Assembly (NCBI GenBank): GCA_021029095.1
Contig: JAJOHG010000006.1
Span: forward strand, 62,001 to 126,000
Direction of reading: 5' to 3'
Origin: Phellopilus nigrolimitatus
Taxonomy: Eukaryota; Basidiomycota; Agaricomycetes; Hymenochaetales; Hymenochaetaceae
Length of the DNA: 64,000 bases
This document shows positions 28,786-41,614 of the stretch, piece after piece. The notes beneath the pieces were generated by a model. The model saw only the letters and a program-made list of their open reading frames with translations. It was not told where the DNA came from and made no database searches. The translations under genes and the position numbers were made by a program. How positions within the stretch are numbered: position 1 is the first letter of the stretch; every line of letters starts with the position of its first letter.

Positions 28786-31700
28786 TCACCAGGGCGTCCC
28801 GCGCAGTCCATAGCTCGTAACTTGCTCGATGGACGTGTTGTTTGTCAACTGATAGAGGTTTGTCAGTTTAGTGTCCGCTGGTTTTGCTATCGGTTGACGT
28901 ACAGCATGGTTGATCTGCTTGTGCACGAAACATAGATCTGTTCAAAGCAAAGCAGAAAAAAAAGTAATCAGAGGGATACGTCGATAATATAGTAAAGAAG
29001 CGAAGAGACGCACAGTCGATGTACGACATCGCACCGCAGTTCTGGTCCTCTACGAGCATATCGCTCAGCTCGATCTCCACCGCGTCAAGGTTCTGGCGTG
29101 CGATCCGCATGCGTAGCGCACTACCGTGGCGCTCCGCACGCCGTCTCGCAAGAATGTTGCGCACCTGCGTAGAGAGCAGCGTATTGAGATGCGGGAGATC
29201 AGTCTGTACACGGAAGGCATAAAGAAGGGTAGAGCGTGAGCACGCTTGGCGGAGGAAATGATGTGATGGGCACTCGTGGCCACGTACTATGCGCGGATCG
29301 ATCTGGTGGGGCGACTCGACACCAAAGAGGTCGAAGAGGATTTGAGGCGACACGCTCGAGCCAACCCACAAAACCACTAGTTCTTCATTATCTGCAAGGA
29401 GTAAAGCATTAGTCATAAATGATAACAGAATAGTAAAGACCGACGAACCGATGAGGTACACTCCGTCTGCATGCATTCCCGTGAACGTGTCGCGCATAAG
29501 CGATGGGAGCGGGAGCCCGGTCGGGGAAGCCTCTCCGTCTTGTCTCGGAAGCGCGATGTCATCTGAGAGATCGTGCAGGGCCATGAAACGAGGGTAGAGG
29601 TGCCGGAGCATCGTGCGCACAGGCATGGTCAGCAGGCGGTGCGCGTAGAAATTTCGGATGTCCGCAGGCACGTTGTGCGCTAGCGTTTATCCGGATTTAG
29701 CAAAGCCAGCCGGATACATCTGGGAACGGACGTACCTCGCAGGGCCCGGCTTTTGTGAATGGCGAGAGTGTACAGCGGAAGAAGCTTGAAAGCTTCAGGG
29801 AGGATGAGCTTGGCCCAGGTTCAATGGGGTAACTAGCAGCGGGAGGAGGACAGACGTACTTGCGAGGGGGACGTCGCTGCTGCGCAGTTCCGTCTGTAAG
29901 CCAGGAGGATGCTCGAGCATTTTTCCGTGAGGCCGTCGCGGATGTTCGAGAGTGTGTGCGCCGACAGCGAAGACATGGCTTTTGCATATATCAGCTTCAT
30001 CGTTTACGTAATTTCTTGCGAAGACTGTCCACCTTCCTTCGCCAAAAAGCACACCGTCGCGTCGATGTCTGCGTAGCGGAACACGTTCCCCGCGAGCGCA
30101 GCGACCTGGAATGCGACATTTAGCACGCGCACGCGGCGTCGCCCGTCCACAGTTGTGTACAGCACCGCGCACTGCAGGTGCGCGTACTCCCGCTCGTCCA
30201 TCGCGCGGCGCGACGCATGTTGGAGCGCGACGCCGAACGCACTGTCCGCGTGGAGCACGCCGAGCTCGAGCTCTGCGGGGACCCGTTGGTAGAGCGCGCC
30301 GTAGTGCGCGCGCACGCGCAGCCCGGACGAGCAGCGCACGCGTGCTTGGCAGTTGTAGCCCGTTTCTCGTGAGAGCGTGCGGGAGAGTTGCGAGCGCAGA
30401 GGACCACTGTCGCGCCGCGGGTTGAAGCGCGGGAAGAGGGAGATATCGCCGCCTGTGAGAGTCGAAAGGACACCTGCGGAGAATCTCGGTGAATGATCAC
30501 GAATAGAAAAGATGAATAGAAACGCGAACCTATCGAGGCGAAATCCACGTAAGTCATCTGTCCGGTTCCGACGAGCATCGACACCCCGATCCCCTCTTCC
30601 GCCATCTCCTCTCCTAGTTCCATCCACATTTGATCGTGCGGCAAGAACAGCTGCTTTTCCTTGTCCGTGTCGTACAGTTTGATCTCGTCGAGACGCGCTT
30701 CCGAGACACCGGGGCCAACGGAGCACATGGACGACTGGAAAAGGACGACCTGCCCTCCGCGACGCGCGAGGGCGGCCAGACAGCCACGCATAGCTGCTCC
30801 GAAAGCGCACAGGTGGGTCGGTTCGTCCTCGAAGCGCGCAGGGATTCCATCCAGGAGGCTCTCGATAATATTCCTAGACGCGTATTTGCTCCTTTTTATA
30901 AACAGAGTTATAACGGAGTGCACGCACCTCGAAGCCTGTGGGTCGGCGAAAACGCCATCTTGAAGGGGACAGAACATCTCATCTTCAATATCAGGCACGA
31001 CTAGCATAGACGCAGCGTCGCGCTCAGTCTGTAGATATATAAATAAATGAGCTTCGAGAATGCGAGAACTTGATTCCATACGCACTGAAATATCATAGAA
31101 GTGAACAGAGGTATTGAAAGTCAATAAGCCGACCTTGCAGCGCTCAGGGAAACACGGTTCCATTCGCCCGCCGTCCTCCATCTCACCACCGAAAAGAACG
31201 CCCTTGATTGCCTGACATGCAGCGTGTGCCATACCGCACTGCACAGACTCCCGCGTCACGTCAATTGCGAAGAGGATGCGCATCGGCTCGGGCGAGCGGG
31301 TGGATTGCGGCTTCGATGGAGGCTCGGGCGTGTAATAGGACGGCGCGATGCGCGGCGGCGCATGGGGCGCGAAGTAGTCAGCGGAGACGGCGAAGTCAAC
31401 CGTGCCCTTGTTGAGCTCAGGCCGCTGAAGATGGTCAAGGCGCATTTGATTGGGGTCGAGGTTAGAGAAATATTCGGGCAAGACTTGGGCAGCATTTTAG
31501 CTTCGATGTCAGAAACGAATCAATTTGCAGCTCACACACCTTCAGTCTGGTGCCCACACAAATTGCATCTCCACCGCGACCCGCCAGATAACCATGTGCA
31601 CCATGGATTCACGTAAGCCCGACAGTGCTCGCAGCGTGCAGGGCCGCTGTCTCCGCAGTCGACTAGAGGCACCTCGTCCTCGCCAGGCTGCAGCTCGGCG

Positions 31701-32132
31701 AACGGCTGGATAATTGCGGCCAGCGGGATCTGGCATGCCTCTGCGAGTTCTGAAGAGAAGGGGATGTGCCACGCTGTCGCACGAACGAACCGAGGCGAGG
31801 AGTTCCCTGGACGTCGTGCGGTCAGACACGCGCCGACAAGTTCCATACAAACGACGCCCTGCTCACCTTGGTCGATGGACACATAATCGGTCGTCGAAAG
31901 CGGGACGTGTTCGCCAGGCAGCGTCATGTATGGCTTGCCCTCCCATATCTCTTCGTCGTTTTCTGCGACTTCGATGGGCGTCGGGATCTGTTCGGGGTCG
32001 ATGCGGGCGCGAAGACCTAACAGACGGTGATCAGCCTCCCGTCAGGCGTTCCTTATGTTTGCTCAACTAACCCGAGTAAGCCTTGCCCGACGTGTGAGGC
32101 GGCTGTGGGATATGCGCGCCATGCGCGTACAT
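28786..32132 (-). CDS. SEC24: SEC24, COPII coat cargo-binding subunit
   Basis: This is a complete minus-strand multi-exon gene. It starts [20 protein letters not shown] (exon 1 32132-32072), and exon 2 begins at 32016 with [15 protein letters not shown]. The zinc finger follows ([11 protein letters not shown]...CNLCGH), then the trunk ([67 protein letters not shown]), the beta-sandwich, the helical domain ([39 protein letters not shown]) and the gelsolin-like end ([24 protein letters not shown]). After a last intron the gene ends [18 protein letters not shown] and then a 37-residue tail, stop at 28786-28788. Sec24 pairs with Sec23 on ER exit sites and selects cargo for vesicles. The first-exon frame was chosen because it restores the family N-terminus. 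Confidence 0.92.
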
Positions 32133-33191
32133 CGTACACCACGTATACGACGTTCAAGGACAAACTTCCGATATCGCGTGTCGACGATGACGCAAGCATG
32201 GCGCCGAAACCCGTGGCGACGCCGATGTTCACACCTTCACAGCGACCACGACCATGGTTTTTCGCTCAACTTAGAACTCTCTTTCACGCAGACGAGTGGG
32301 CTCGCTACTGTGGTTATTGATGGGGCGCGAGCTCGTTGTGTGGCGTTCGTCGGCACATTATCTCCAACGTCCGCTTCTCGGCTCAACAAAATGAATCTCC
32401 TTTTTCTGGATCGCGGTCAACGGCGGTAGCGGAAGATCCATCTAACCATCCGACTGGATCTGTGCATTCCATCTAAGACAGCTTCCAAGTTCAGCAGCCT
32501 CGATGGAGGTCCCTGAGTGACGCATTGCGATTTGCGATCTCGACAATTTGCTAGGAAGAGACTTGGACACGAAGGAATCACATGGCACAAAGTGGGAGAC
32601 CTCCTGGAGGAGCGATTCGTACCGCGTGAGTCTTTCAGCTGTCTGCTGTCTTTCTTGACCAGCACTTCTCAACGGAGGTGTCTACAGTCTATTTAGCCTT
32701 ACTCTTTACCTTGTCACCAATATCCCTTCCAATATATCTTGATCATTCGATTCAATTTGAGACGACTATGTCCTCTACACGGATGGGCACCGCCTTCATT
32801 GGCTCATTGCAGGTCTCCCTTTTGCGTACCGTCACTTCCATTATTGAGTTTAGTCTCAGAAAAGCAGCGGCTGTGTGCTCCTCCGCATGCTCTTCGAGAA
32901 GCACTCACAAGGATGAGTACACACGAGTTCTGGATATACTACACCGTGAAATTTGAGAAGGTGATTGTGGATTGTGAAGAATTATCTGCGCGACGAACTG
33001 CAAATGTGTAACTCTCGCGGGGCTTCGGCGGTAAGCACATATTCTGCCCATTTCGAAATCCGGGTTTTAACTTCTTTCTCCAACTCCCACAACTAACCTC
33101 ACGAATACAATACTTACTTATCACCAGACAGAAAAACCGTGTCAACCATCGGCGACAGCTCGGCCTGGCTAAGGCATCCAGCGCATCAGCA
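32133..33191. other. gene-free stretch upstream of SEC24
   Basis: The SEC24 promoter side. Short open frames on both strands (for example 32678-33011) show no motif and no consistent splice structure. Nothing else was supported. Confidence 0.4.
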
Positions 33192-33640
33192 CTACTTTCT
33201 AGCGAAGAGAACCGGCTGGCGGTGATGTCGAACTCTCGACTTATATTTCTGACAAGGCCGACTGAACTTACACCTTTTTTACCCGCCTCGCGCGAAACTT
33301 TGCGTTGTTTCGCGCTCATGTTTCGTGATTTGACATTGGTGCGAGTGAACGTGACAGGCTGTTGCTCTGCGACAGCACACACAGCTGTCCATGTCGCTGT
33401 TCAGTCCACGATAGGCACGAATGACGGTCAGCGAGTTTACGCGAGACTGAGGAGATTTGATGCGAGGATAGGAGATAAATCGTGCGCAGAAGACAGTGCA
33501 TGCGAAGTTTGTGCAGGGATAGTTAGCGTGTTCCTCGTATGGATCTGTTCAATATAGTGGCGGCCTCCAAACGCAAACGTCTCTTCCCACTTTAAAGGTG
33601 CGTGTTTCAAGTTGTCGATAGACTTTAATAATTTGCTCAT
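33192..33640 (-). CDS. Possible small basic protein, unrecognised
   Basis: A minus-strand start at 33640 (MSKLLKSIDNLKHAPLKWEE) and a lysine/arginine-rich end (MSAKQRKVSREAGKKG, then after a likely short intron KYKSRVRHHRQPVLFARK and TAG at 33192-33194) look like ends of one small basic protein. The middle splice sites could not be fixed. Basic composition would suit a ribosomal or nucleolar protein, but nothing identifies it. Confidence 0.3.
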
Positions 33641-34588
33641 ACTGCTTTATGCGATTCTATCCCGCAGCTTGGCCGCGCGGAGACCGCGAAATCTGTATCT
33701 ACTCCATATTCCCGCTGAGATCCATTTGGCACCCAGGCACCGCAATGGATCGGGCCTACAATAAATCGGGCCTCAGGCCACGCAAGTCCGATCGCTATTC
33801 ATTAGGACACGGAATCGCAGTGCGGCGGCCATTCTCGGGTTTTGCAATAAGCCGATTGCCATACTGTCAGACGTTATCGAAGCTGATGTGTGAAGCTCGA
33901 AGAACAGACTGAAGTCGTTCATGCGCGAAGAGCGCTTTCGATAGATGCCAGAACATTATTTGACCTACATGGCTTTGGTGTCGGATTCTCGGGTGCCGAC
34001 GATCATTTGTAAGTACATCTTCGCGTCTGTCGCGCCGCTGTTTATTGCATTGATTTAGATTACGGTATGTATTATACCTTTCTTGCACAGGATCTTATCG
34101 TTGAATGCATTTCACAATATGATATGACTTCCTCGGTGTTCCCGGATTGCGTTGGTCACCCCTCCGCCCGATGTACACGGTCGTTTAGCCAACTGAGTTC
34201 GATGTTTAGGTGCGTATATTGAATGCCAGGTGTACTGTCTACGTTTCTGGTGGCGCCGACTAGTGTCATGATACACTTCACCTTTCCTGAGCAAAGTATT
34301 TTCCTCGGCGTCTAATCGTCCTCGTGCTTACCGGTCTGTCTTTCTGTCGATCGGATGTAAAGAGGGTGAGATTGTAATATCATGCAAGGCCGCCAATCAA
34401 TACATAAAATATAGGTAAGCGCGATCATTGTGGCCCGATTAAGTGTATTCTCGTAAGGTTTAAAGCTAGAATCTGGCGATTCATTCCTGGTCATCACCCA
34501 ATCAGATCATTTACTTACCTATATATAGCAACGGCCCGGAGTATATAAGATACACCTGCGTTGCGTCGGACACATTGTTTTATTTACC
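33641..34588. other. gene-free stretch upstream of the alpha/beta hydrolase
   Basis: No gene was seen. A TATATAAG promoter element lies at 34542-34549, about 45 bases before the hydrolase ATG. Confidence 0.5.
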
Positions 34589-35705
34589 ATGCAGACCACG
34601 AACTCGAAAACACTGACCTCGTCGGATGGCACGCAGATATACGCAGACGCTGTGGGCAACCCAGAAAACCCGTGTATCGTCTTCATTCATGGTCTCGCAC
34701 TCAGCGGGATGGCCTATGACAACATATTTTCCGACGAAAAATACAGCTCTAAATTCTACCTCGTAAGTTTAGCGTCGCGCCGGTTGATCTTCGCGGAACG
34801 AACCGACTGAATTCGTTCACTTGAAAGGTTCGATATGACATGAGAGGACATGGAAGGAGCGGCAAGCCCGATACGATAGAAGGCTACGCGTCGCGGCTCT
34901 ACGCGGACGACTTTGCGGCCGTCGTAAAAGGGTTCAATTTACGTAAGCCAGTTGTGGTCGGTTGGTACGCTTATTTTTTTTTCTCTGAATACATACCATT
35001 TGCTGACGGTTATTTTGCAGGAGTTTAGGAGGCAAGCTCTTTCTATAATGAAACAAATTAGAACACCGATTTACGAACGAACCAACGCACAGCTACTGTC
35101 ATAGCGGACATTGCCGCCCATCTTACGGAGGGCTTCATCTCTGGGGCAGTCAACTTAGCAGGAAGCCCATATATCGGATCCATAATGGCGGCCATCGGCA
35201 CGCCTTTCATCTTGGATTTGATACCAAAGCTCATGTTAACTGAAGACGCGACACGTGTCAGTCGAAATCTCAGTGTTTTCATGGACTCGTGTTTCAACGA
35301 CCCGGACGCGATCCCTTGGGAGACGCAAAGCTTATGGCGTGGTATGGCGACGTTCCAGCTGCCGCATCATCGGCGATTTGTGCTGTCTCGCCCTCAGGAC
35401 GGGACGAAGCTTTTCGAAATGGGCGAACGGGGCCTGCCTTTGCTCATTATGGTCGGCACAAAGGATACGCAGGTCAAAGGGGAGTGTCTAGCGAAAGCGT
35501 TGAGGCCACATTTCGTAGACATGGACGTTTGCTTCATCAAAGATGGCAGTCACACACTGCACTTGGAAAATACCGTGGAAATGATGGACGGCATTTCGGC
35601 GTTCGTCAGGAAGCTCGATGCTCGGGTACGTCATTTTTCTCAGCTCTGTTTAAGCTAAGCCTGACCTTTCCTTTCGAGAGGCTTGACAAATCCCGCTAGG
35701 AGTAG
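34589..35705 (+). CDS. Alpha/beta hydrolase
   Basis: Exons 34589-34762, 34828-34964, 35021-35031, 35093-35625 and a last two-codon exon at 35700-35705 give about 286 aa. Family features are the strand-turn FIHGLALSG (oxyanion side), VRYDMRGHGRSGKPD, the nucleophile elbow GWSLGA with the catalytic Ser, LPLLIMVGTKDTQVKG with the acid residue region, and DGSHTLHLENT with the catalytic His. The elbow is encoded across an 11-nt microexon, followed by an intron with GC-AG borders (GCAAGC...GCACAG). No signal peptide is present, so it is probably cytosolic. The substrate is unknown; hydrolases of this shape include esterases, lipases and epoxide hydrolases. The terminal exon is the least certain part. 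Confidence 0.85.
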
Positions 35706-37266
35706 GCTATATTCTCATGATTTGTTCTTTTGGAAGTATTCTTGTCATAATCTACGTCAGTCAGCTTATATGTCCCAGTACACTAAGATCTTTCGCCGAA
35801 GCAGGCTGGAGCGGGAACGAATATGTCAGCTTATACATTCTCGAGATTCTAGGAGAAAGATTCGCTCGTTTATCAACTTGTACAATACTTACGCGTATAT
35901 CTTGTTAGATTTCAGATATTATTACTTGAAGAAGCGCACTGTTTTTAAAACATACGTTAAGTGTCTGTTTAACCAGAATTACATACTTCGGGAGAGTCGA
36001 GGATGAATGAATAACCTCATAATCGTTCCTCAAAACTGTGAACACGAACGTATCTGTTAGCGAGTATAAGGGCGTTCGATCACTTCAACATCTGGCGTTT
36101 GTGTTCCTGAAACACCACGCCTGTAACGCGACGACAGTTGGCAGAGGGACGAATTTCATGTTGTTGCATAAGGGACGCGAGGAAGCTTAGGCTTCAGTCA
36201 CGGAAAATCGATCTTCCGATGCAGCTATATACCAGCGGAGAAAACCCGCACCAATCAAGTTCTTATTTACAGAGAACTGGTTAGCGGTTAGATATTGGAG
36301 TGTGTACAGGACTATATAAGTTACCACGTCTATGAGGTATTTCCCGTATGGGTTTCTACCTTCGATACGTTGACTACCAAGGCATATCAAACCTCATTGG
36401 AAGATGGTGGCGTTTTTCTTACAATATTTGACCACATTTGTCAGCTATGCTTCTGAGTCTGCCTTGTTGCATTTCTATGTCTAGAAATTCGACCCGGCGA
36501 AGCGTTCAGCACATCTCCGAGGCGATGAAGCCGTGAGTGATCTAGATCTTGTGCTTCTATTTCCGAGCGATCTCTGATCTGCGAACTTAGAAACGTTTAT
36601 CTTGCTCGTCATCGTTCATTTAGAAAGGTCGCAATATACTTTCACCCCTGTATGAACTCCTATAAGATGATTGCGCATTCGTAAGTCTTCCAAAATAGTC
36701 ACCTAAGTGAGCTCACGTTCATCCACTAAAATTCGTGGACAAATATCATTTGTAGAAAGCAGAACTTCGAGAACCGTGATAGATGAAGCAGTGCGTGCGA
36801 TCGTATATTATCAACCTCCAATAGCCATAGTAATTCACACGCGGATGCAGCGTAGCATTCGTGATACATACCATCGAAGAATCTGCTAGATCAGATTGTC
36901 GACGTTGAAGGTTCGCCACGCACGCGGTACCGAGTCTTGTAACTCAAAGTGAGTTCATGAAATCGACTTGACTCAGTACCTTGTTGTTCTGGATCTTCCT
37001 CTCGTTTCTGGCTATTCTGACTCGTACATGTACATCATCTTGCGTCACGGTTCGAACGGATATGCCGTATCTGCTACACGTGTGATACACGAGGCGTACG
37101 TTCTACGCGTGCGCTCGACGAGGCGGGCATAATATGACTCTTAAACAGAGTCCTGCAATTGTTTCCACAATTCGAGTCTTTTCAGAGTCCCCTCCCTCTC
37201 CACTCGTCCATACGCTCTGAAGCCCTTATCCGGTTTCCCTATATCTGCTCACCGTTTTCCCGCAAA
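35706..37266. other. gene-free, AT-rich stretch
   Basis: Short open frames (35683-36006, 36707-36889) show no family features. No repeat or RNA gene was found. Confidence 0.45.
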
Positions 37267-38357
37267 ATGTCACACTCGAACCCTCAAACGCTGGATGAAA
37301 GACTGGACCACGTTTATACTCAAGTTGAAGCGATGCTATCCGTGTCGTCTGTCAGCACTATGGCGACCGCGGATGACCTCCCTGGGGCGGGCCGCACGCT
37401 CGGGAAGCTCTTTAGCTTCCTTGGGCGGCGTTTGGAGGCGGCAATGAACAAGTTTATGGAGCGGCGTGGATATGGACCACAGGCGGCCAAAGACCGCATA
37501 GTGATGCAGCGTAAGGAAGATATGTGGGTGCGTTTAGTCGGATTTCCGTACTACGTGCCCCGAGATGCGCCTGTTCGGGGATCTGTGGAAGACAGGCAGC
37601 AGCGTAAGGATATCGGGAAGCTGCTGAGGTACGTCAGGTAGGTCCGTGGTATGCGCTATTCTTGCACAAGTTGCTGACGGCATGCGAAGCTCGCAAGTTG
37701 TTGCGAACCATGAGCTGGCATGCGAAGCTATTATCGAGCTCGCAATGCGAGACAGCTATGTCCACTGTGTGCTTCTAGAGCTTGGCGCGGTCAAAACTAT
37801 TGGCCTGGTGTCGTTTAAATCGGAGCGTGATAGTTGCGACGCACTTCTTACTCCTTCTCGCAAAGCGCTCGGATGTCTTCTTGACACGGAGACTAACACC
37901 CTAGGGAGCCAGGTCCTTGAGATGGAAGAGAAGGTGGCATCCACTAAACCTCGTAGCAGATTTTTCAAGCCACGACTGGAGCTCTTTCTAGTTTCATTCT
38001 TGAAGCTCGCAGACAGAGCGCGCAGGTGCGCTCTTAAGATCATTGAAGCTAAATTACAAACTTAAGTGACACATGTGAAGATCCCCCGACGTCGCTTATC
38101 TTGCTATGCGTTACCTTCAATACAACACACGCTTTGCACTCAAGATCGCAGAATATAATGCGGAAGGCTTCGAGATATTGTTCCTGAAGTGTATTCTCGA
38201 TCTCGTAGAACATGCTCCGTTCAAAATCGAATGGCCGGTCCTTGAGGACATATTATGTACGTTCCCCACTTACGTAGAAGATGAAAGCCATGACTTGCTT
38301 CGAAAATTGTTGTACGCATATCCATTTGTGATGAACATAAACTTTTTTGACTCATGA
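37267..38357 (+). CDS. Unrecognised helical protein
   Basis: The protein starts MSHSNPQTLDERLDHVYTQV. Exon 1 runs to 37628 or 37637 (two donors 9 nt apart, both in frame). Exon 2 begins with SSQVVANHELACEAIIELAM near 37689 and ends near 38025. The last exon starts near 38085 (SPDVAYLAMRYLQYNTRFAL) and ends TGA 38355-38357. The product is about 320 aa, rich in Leu/Ala/Glu/Lys with helical periodicity (FEILFLKCILDLVEHAPFKI, ESHDLLRKLLYAYPF). An armadillo/HEAT-like fold is possible but not shown. There is no membrane segment or signal peptide. An acidic frame at 38347-38529 (DNKEDLYYLGYGPDFDRDYR) may be a further exon. Confidence 0.55.
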
Positions 38358-38529
38358 CACAATATTTACTAGTAACTGTTCTTGGGAATACATCATGCCT
38401 GACAATAAGGAAGATCTATACTATCTTGGTTATGGACCGGATTTCGATCGGGATTATAGATATAGTGCCAGCAGCCCGGAAGACAGCAAAGTAGAGGGGC
38501 CAGAGTTCAGCTCGGACGAGCAGAAGTGA

Positions 38530-39130
38530 AGACGAGGAAGACGAACAATGTTGTATGAAGAATAGTTAGGGCCCTTATCCTCGTATTTATTTGTTTCTGA
38601 AATTCACGTATGACATACCTAGTTTTGCAATAAGAGTACGTCAAATTTTATGCTTCAAATTCAACCGCAGAACGCCCTCTTTCTATTCAACCGAAAAGCT
38701 AAATATGTATGTTGCTAGTCCAAAGCAGGACGTCGAAGCACTGGTTAAAAACGCGTGGCTCAAGCCAAGTGCGCGGATTAAAGGGAAGAAACACAATGCT
38801 CGGACAAAATTATGAGAAAATGACGAGGCGGGATGTGTGTATAGGATGGGTAATTTTGTACTTCACGCGAGACGGATCAGGCGTGAGAACTATTTGCCCT
38901 AAGAAGCCAAGTAGACAGTCATGTGACAATTACTGTGCTAATTACAAAAACACCCTTAAAAGGCAGAAATGCGTTCCCACGGATGAACGGATGCTTTCGC
39001 ATTCCAAAAGAGCGCTATTCTCAGTTCTGTCAATAGGCGAAGTCGATGTGGATACGAGTGCAAGGCTTGATGGACTCGAGGCGAGCCGCGCACGTTTCTT
39101 GCAAAACTCACTAGAGTCTGGCACGTTTTT
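38530..39130. other. spacer before the gene-fragment cluster
   Basis: No supported gene. The stretch changes from AT-rich to GC-rich near 39070, where the first captured-looking fragment begins. Confidence 0.4.
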
Positions 39131-39953
39131 TGGACTTGGCGCGCGGGGGCGCCGATGCTCGAGCACCGCCTGCGGCTGTACCTCTGGTGGAAGGCGCGCC
39201 TCGCCGTGGGCCTACGCGACGGCAGCGGCGGGCGCACATCCCAGATGCCCATCCCGCGGAGCGAGGACGCGGCTGCCGCCGTGCGCGAGGACCGCAGCGT
39301 CGGCGAGGCGCTGCGGAAGAAGGACGCGCTGAGGGCGGAGTGGAGTGCGGGAAGGCGGCGCGTGCTAGACGGGGCGCATGCGCCTGCCGCCGCTACACCT
39401 GGGAACCAGAGCGGGGACTCGGTGGTGGCGGCGCCCGCGCGCGAAAGCGGAATGTCGGCGAAGGAGCGCGAGCGGCTGGGTATCCTCGTGGGCGAGGGCG
39501 CGATGCGCGTCGAGGCAGACTCCATCGCCGAGTTGTGCGTTGTCTCTAGATTCAAATCATCCCGATCCATTTTCTGACGTATTTCGCGCTATTAGCTTGG
39601 CGACGCAGGATGGGGTGCTCAATCTTATCGATGACGAGGACGAGGGCGACGATGCCGTTGCCGAAGGCCTGGGAGTGCAGCCTTTCGGCGGTGCCACAGA
39701 AAGGCCGTCTATAGACGTTGACGCGGAGATCGCGCTCGCTCTCAGCACGGGCGACGCGGAGGCGGACATCGACCCCAACTACGGCCTGCAGGCTCCACAG
39801 CAGACGGTGCCGCTTCGTGCGTACTCGGACGACACGGACGACCAGGTCCTCGAGGAGCTCCGCCCGCGCTTCATCATCATGTACGAGCCGAACCAGGACT
39901 TCGTCCAGCGGATCGAGGAGGTACTGGGAAACGAGCCCGGGAAGGCGTGCTGA
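39131..39953 (+). pseudogene. Internal fragment of a RAD1/XPF (ERCC4) nuclease gene
   Basis: The frame MLEHRLRLYLWWKARLA (from 39155) runs to about 39535. A GTGCGT...TTAG intron joins it to FLATQDGVLNLIDDEDEGDD, and the frame continues to ELRPRFIIMYEPNQDFVQRI and a stop at 39951-39953. In fungal Rad1 the same order of segments forms the middle of the protein (helicase-like region to the PRFI.M.EP..DF.R.IE strand). The true N-terminus, the nuclease core (ERKX3D) and the HhH2 domain are missing, so this cannot be a working Rad1, whose role is 5' incision in nucleotide excision repair. Identification rests on memory of family consensus. Confidence 0.6.
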
Positions 39954-40568
39954 GAGTTCATGCACCGTGGGGAGTAGATGGCCTGGTGTAGTTTGGTTCT
40001 GAGTGTAGAATATGGTGCTGTTGTAATTCTAAAGCACTTTCTTGTTATCGACTCAGTAATAAAAGGGATTTGTATAGTACAAGAATCCATCCCGTCAACA
40101 AGTAACGAATTAACAATGGGACAAGACCTCGAGTCGATCGCGCGCTCACTCCAGAAGAAAGGCCATGATGCAGTCGCACCACAACCAAGTTATCTGAATT
40201 CTGGGGCGATAGTAGAAGCCCTCTGCAAATACTTAACGGCAGCCTGACACTTCACTTTACTTCAGGAATCCGCCCCAGGATGATATCGGCTGCCTGCTCC
40301 CCAATAGCGTATGCGGTGGCTTCAGAGAACGTGTCAGCAGTCACTAAGAAGCAAAAGGCGCATGTAAGCACGACTTCGGTTAGTGGGCCATTGCTACGCA
40401 TGGCATGTTACGATTCCTGCTTTTTTTTTTTGTTCCATTTGCTTTAGTATATATACATGTAAGAGCGAGAGAGGTATAAGTGAGACTCAGAGAGTGGTCA
40501 CAACCCATGCGTGCCACGTCTGAACGCAAACGCTGACACCGGCACCGACACCGACACCGACCACCAAC
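39954..40568. other. spacer between gene fragments
   Basis: A 50-codon coding-like stretch (about 40083-40247, with MGQDLESIARSLQKKGHDAV) was not recognised. A polyT run is near 40431 and a TATATATA element near 40448. Short CACCGA repeats (CACCGGCACCGACACCGACA) are at about 40537-40562. Confidence 0.4.
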
Positions 40569-41614
40569 ATGGACACGACGTCCTTCTATGTGCTCTCGGC
40601 AGACGTGCTCGCTACCGCTACGTACTGCGACAAGTGCTTTGACATGTCCGCTGTGCTCGACCCGGAGACTGGCTTCGCACCCCGTCTCAACATGTGCAAG
40701 AAAAGACTCGAGGATGCCTCGGAGCCTCTTCGAGAGCTCCCGCGGTGAAATACATGTATGCTCCGGCTAGAGAGCGACACCTGGAACCTCCTCCAAACTC
40801 TCATGTCGTAAGTAATACTTAGTCTGCTGTAGCGCAAGCAGCTCACGTCGGCACAGCGCGCACAAAACCGAGTCCGCCCTCCCGCCCCCCGCCAAGGCCT
40901 TGCTCCATCGAAATCCACACACGCCGACCGCGACGCTCGCGCAGCCCATCCTGCTCCACTCCCCGCTGCTCAGTGAATTTGTTGTCGTCCGCGAGTGACT
41001 TCACGACACGCGCCCGAGCCTCACGCGACGGCGGCAAGGTGTTGTCTGCGGACGATGCGGTACGTGTTTTCTATATCTTCTTAAGCTCTCAAACTGGACT
41101 GTCTTCCATAGAACTACTCTTCCATAGAACTACGAAAAGGCCCTCGCGCAAGCGCTATACGGGTACATACTGTGCAGGTCGATTGGAAGATGCCATCGAC
41201 TTGTGCCAGAGAACACGCCGACCCAACTCTGGCGAGCCGCAAGCATCCGCGAGTCCCTGCTTTTCCAATGGCGCACTTTACATGTAGGTATGATACACCG
41301 CTTTCAGATATCTTGAACATCTTCCTAATATGCGATTGAACTAGAAGACGAAGAGAATGCGGACGCCGACTCCGACTTCGCAGACGTCTGGTCGGGGAAC
41401 AAGTGCTGGAAGCTCTGGAAGCAGACCTGCATGCACGCAGCGCTCAACGTACGCCAGCCCTTCTTTTCCCATTCTCCTCCAACAACCCAACCCAACTCAA
41501 TCGTGCGAACAGCCCCTACTCTCCGAACCGGACTGCGCACTGTACGCCGCCCTCGCGCCCTCGCCCGCCTCCTCTGTCGTACTCAAGGCCGCGTGCCGCA
41601 CGTGGTACGACCAC
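40569..41614 (+). pseudogene. N-terminal fragment of NUP107/NUP84 nuclear pore gene
   Basis: MDTTSFYVLSADVLATATYC starts at 40569. Later segments in shifting frames are LDPETGFAPRL, DTWNLLQTLM, TPTATLAQPILLHSPLLSEF, VVVRE, NYEKALAQALYGYI, the frame LEDAIDLCQRT, GNKCWKLWKQTC and CALYAALAPSPASSVVLKAA up to CRTWYDH near 41614. These follow the order of basidiomycete Nup107, the scaffold protein of the Y complex. Frameshifts (after the LPR at about 40746 and near 41180) and a TGA in place of the expected Trp after VVVRE show it is broken. The sequence breaks off at about 41614 and turns directly into a glycosyltransferase fragment. Confidence 0.65.

Noticed and set aside
39378..39549. Overlapping long frames on both strands in the GC-rich 39-42.4 kb region
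   Set aside because: High GC lowers stop frequency. Only the frame with Rad1, Nup107 or GT69 motifs is supported.
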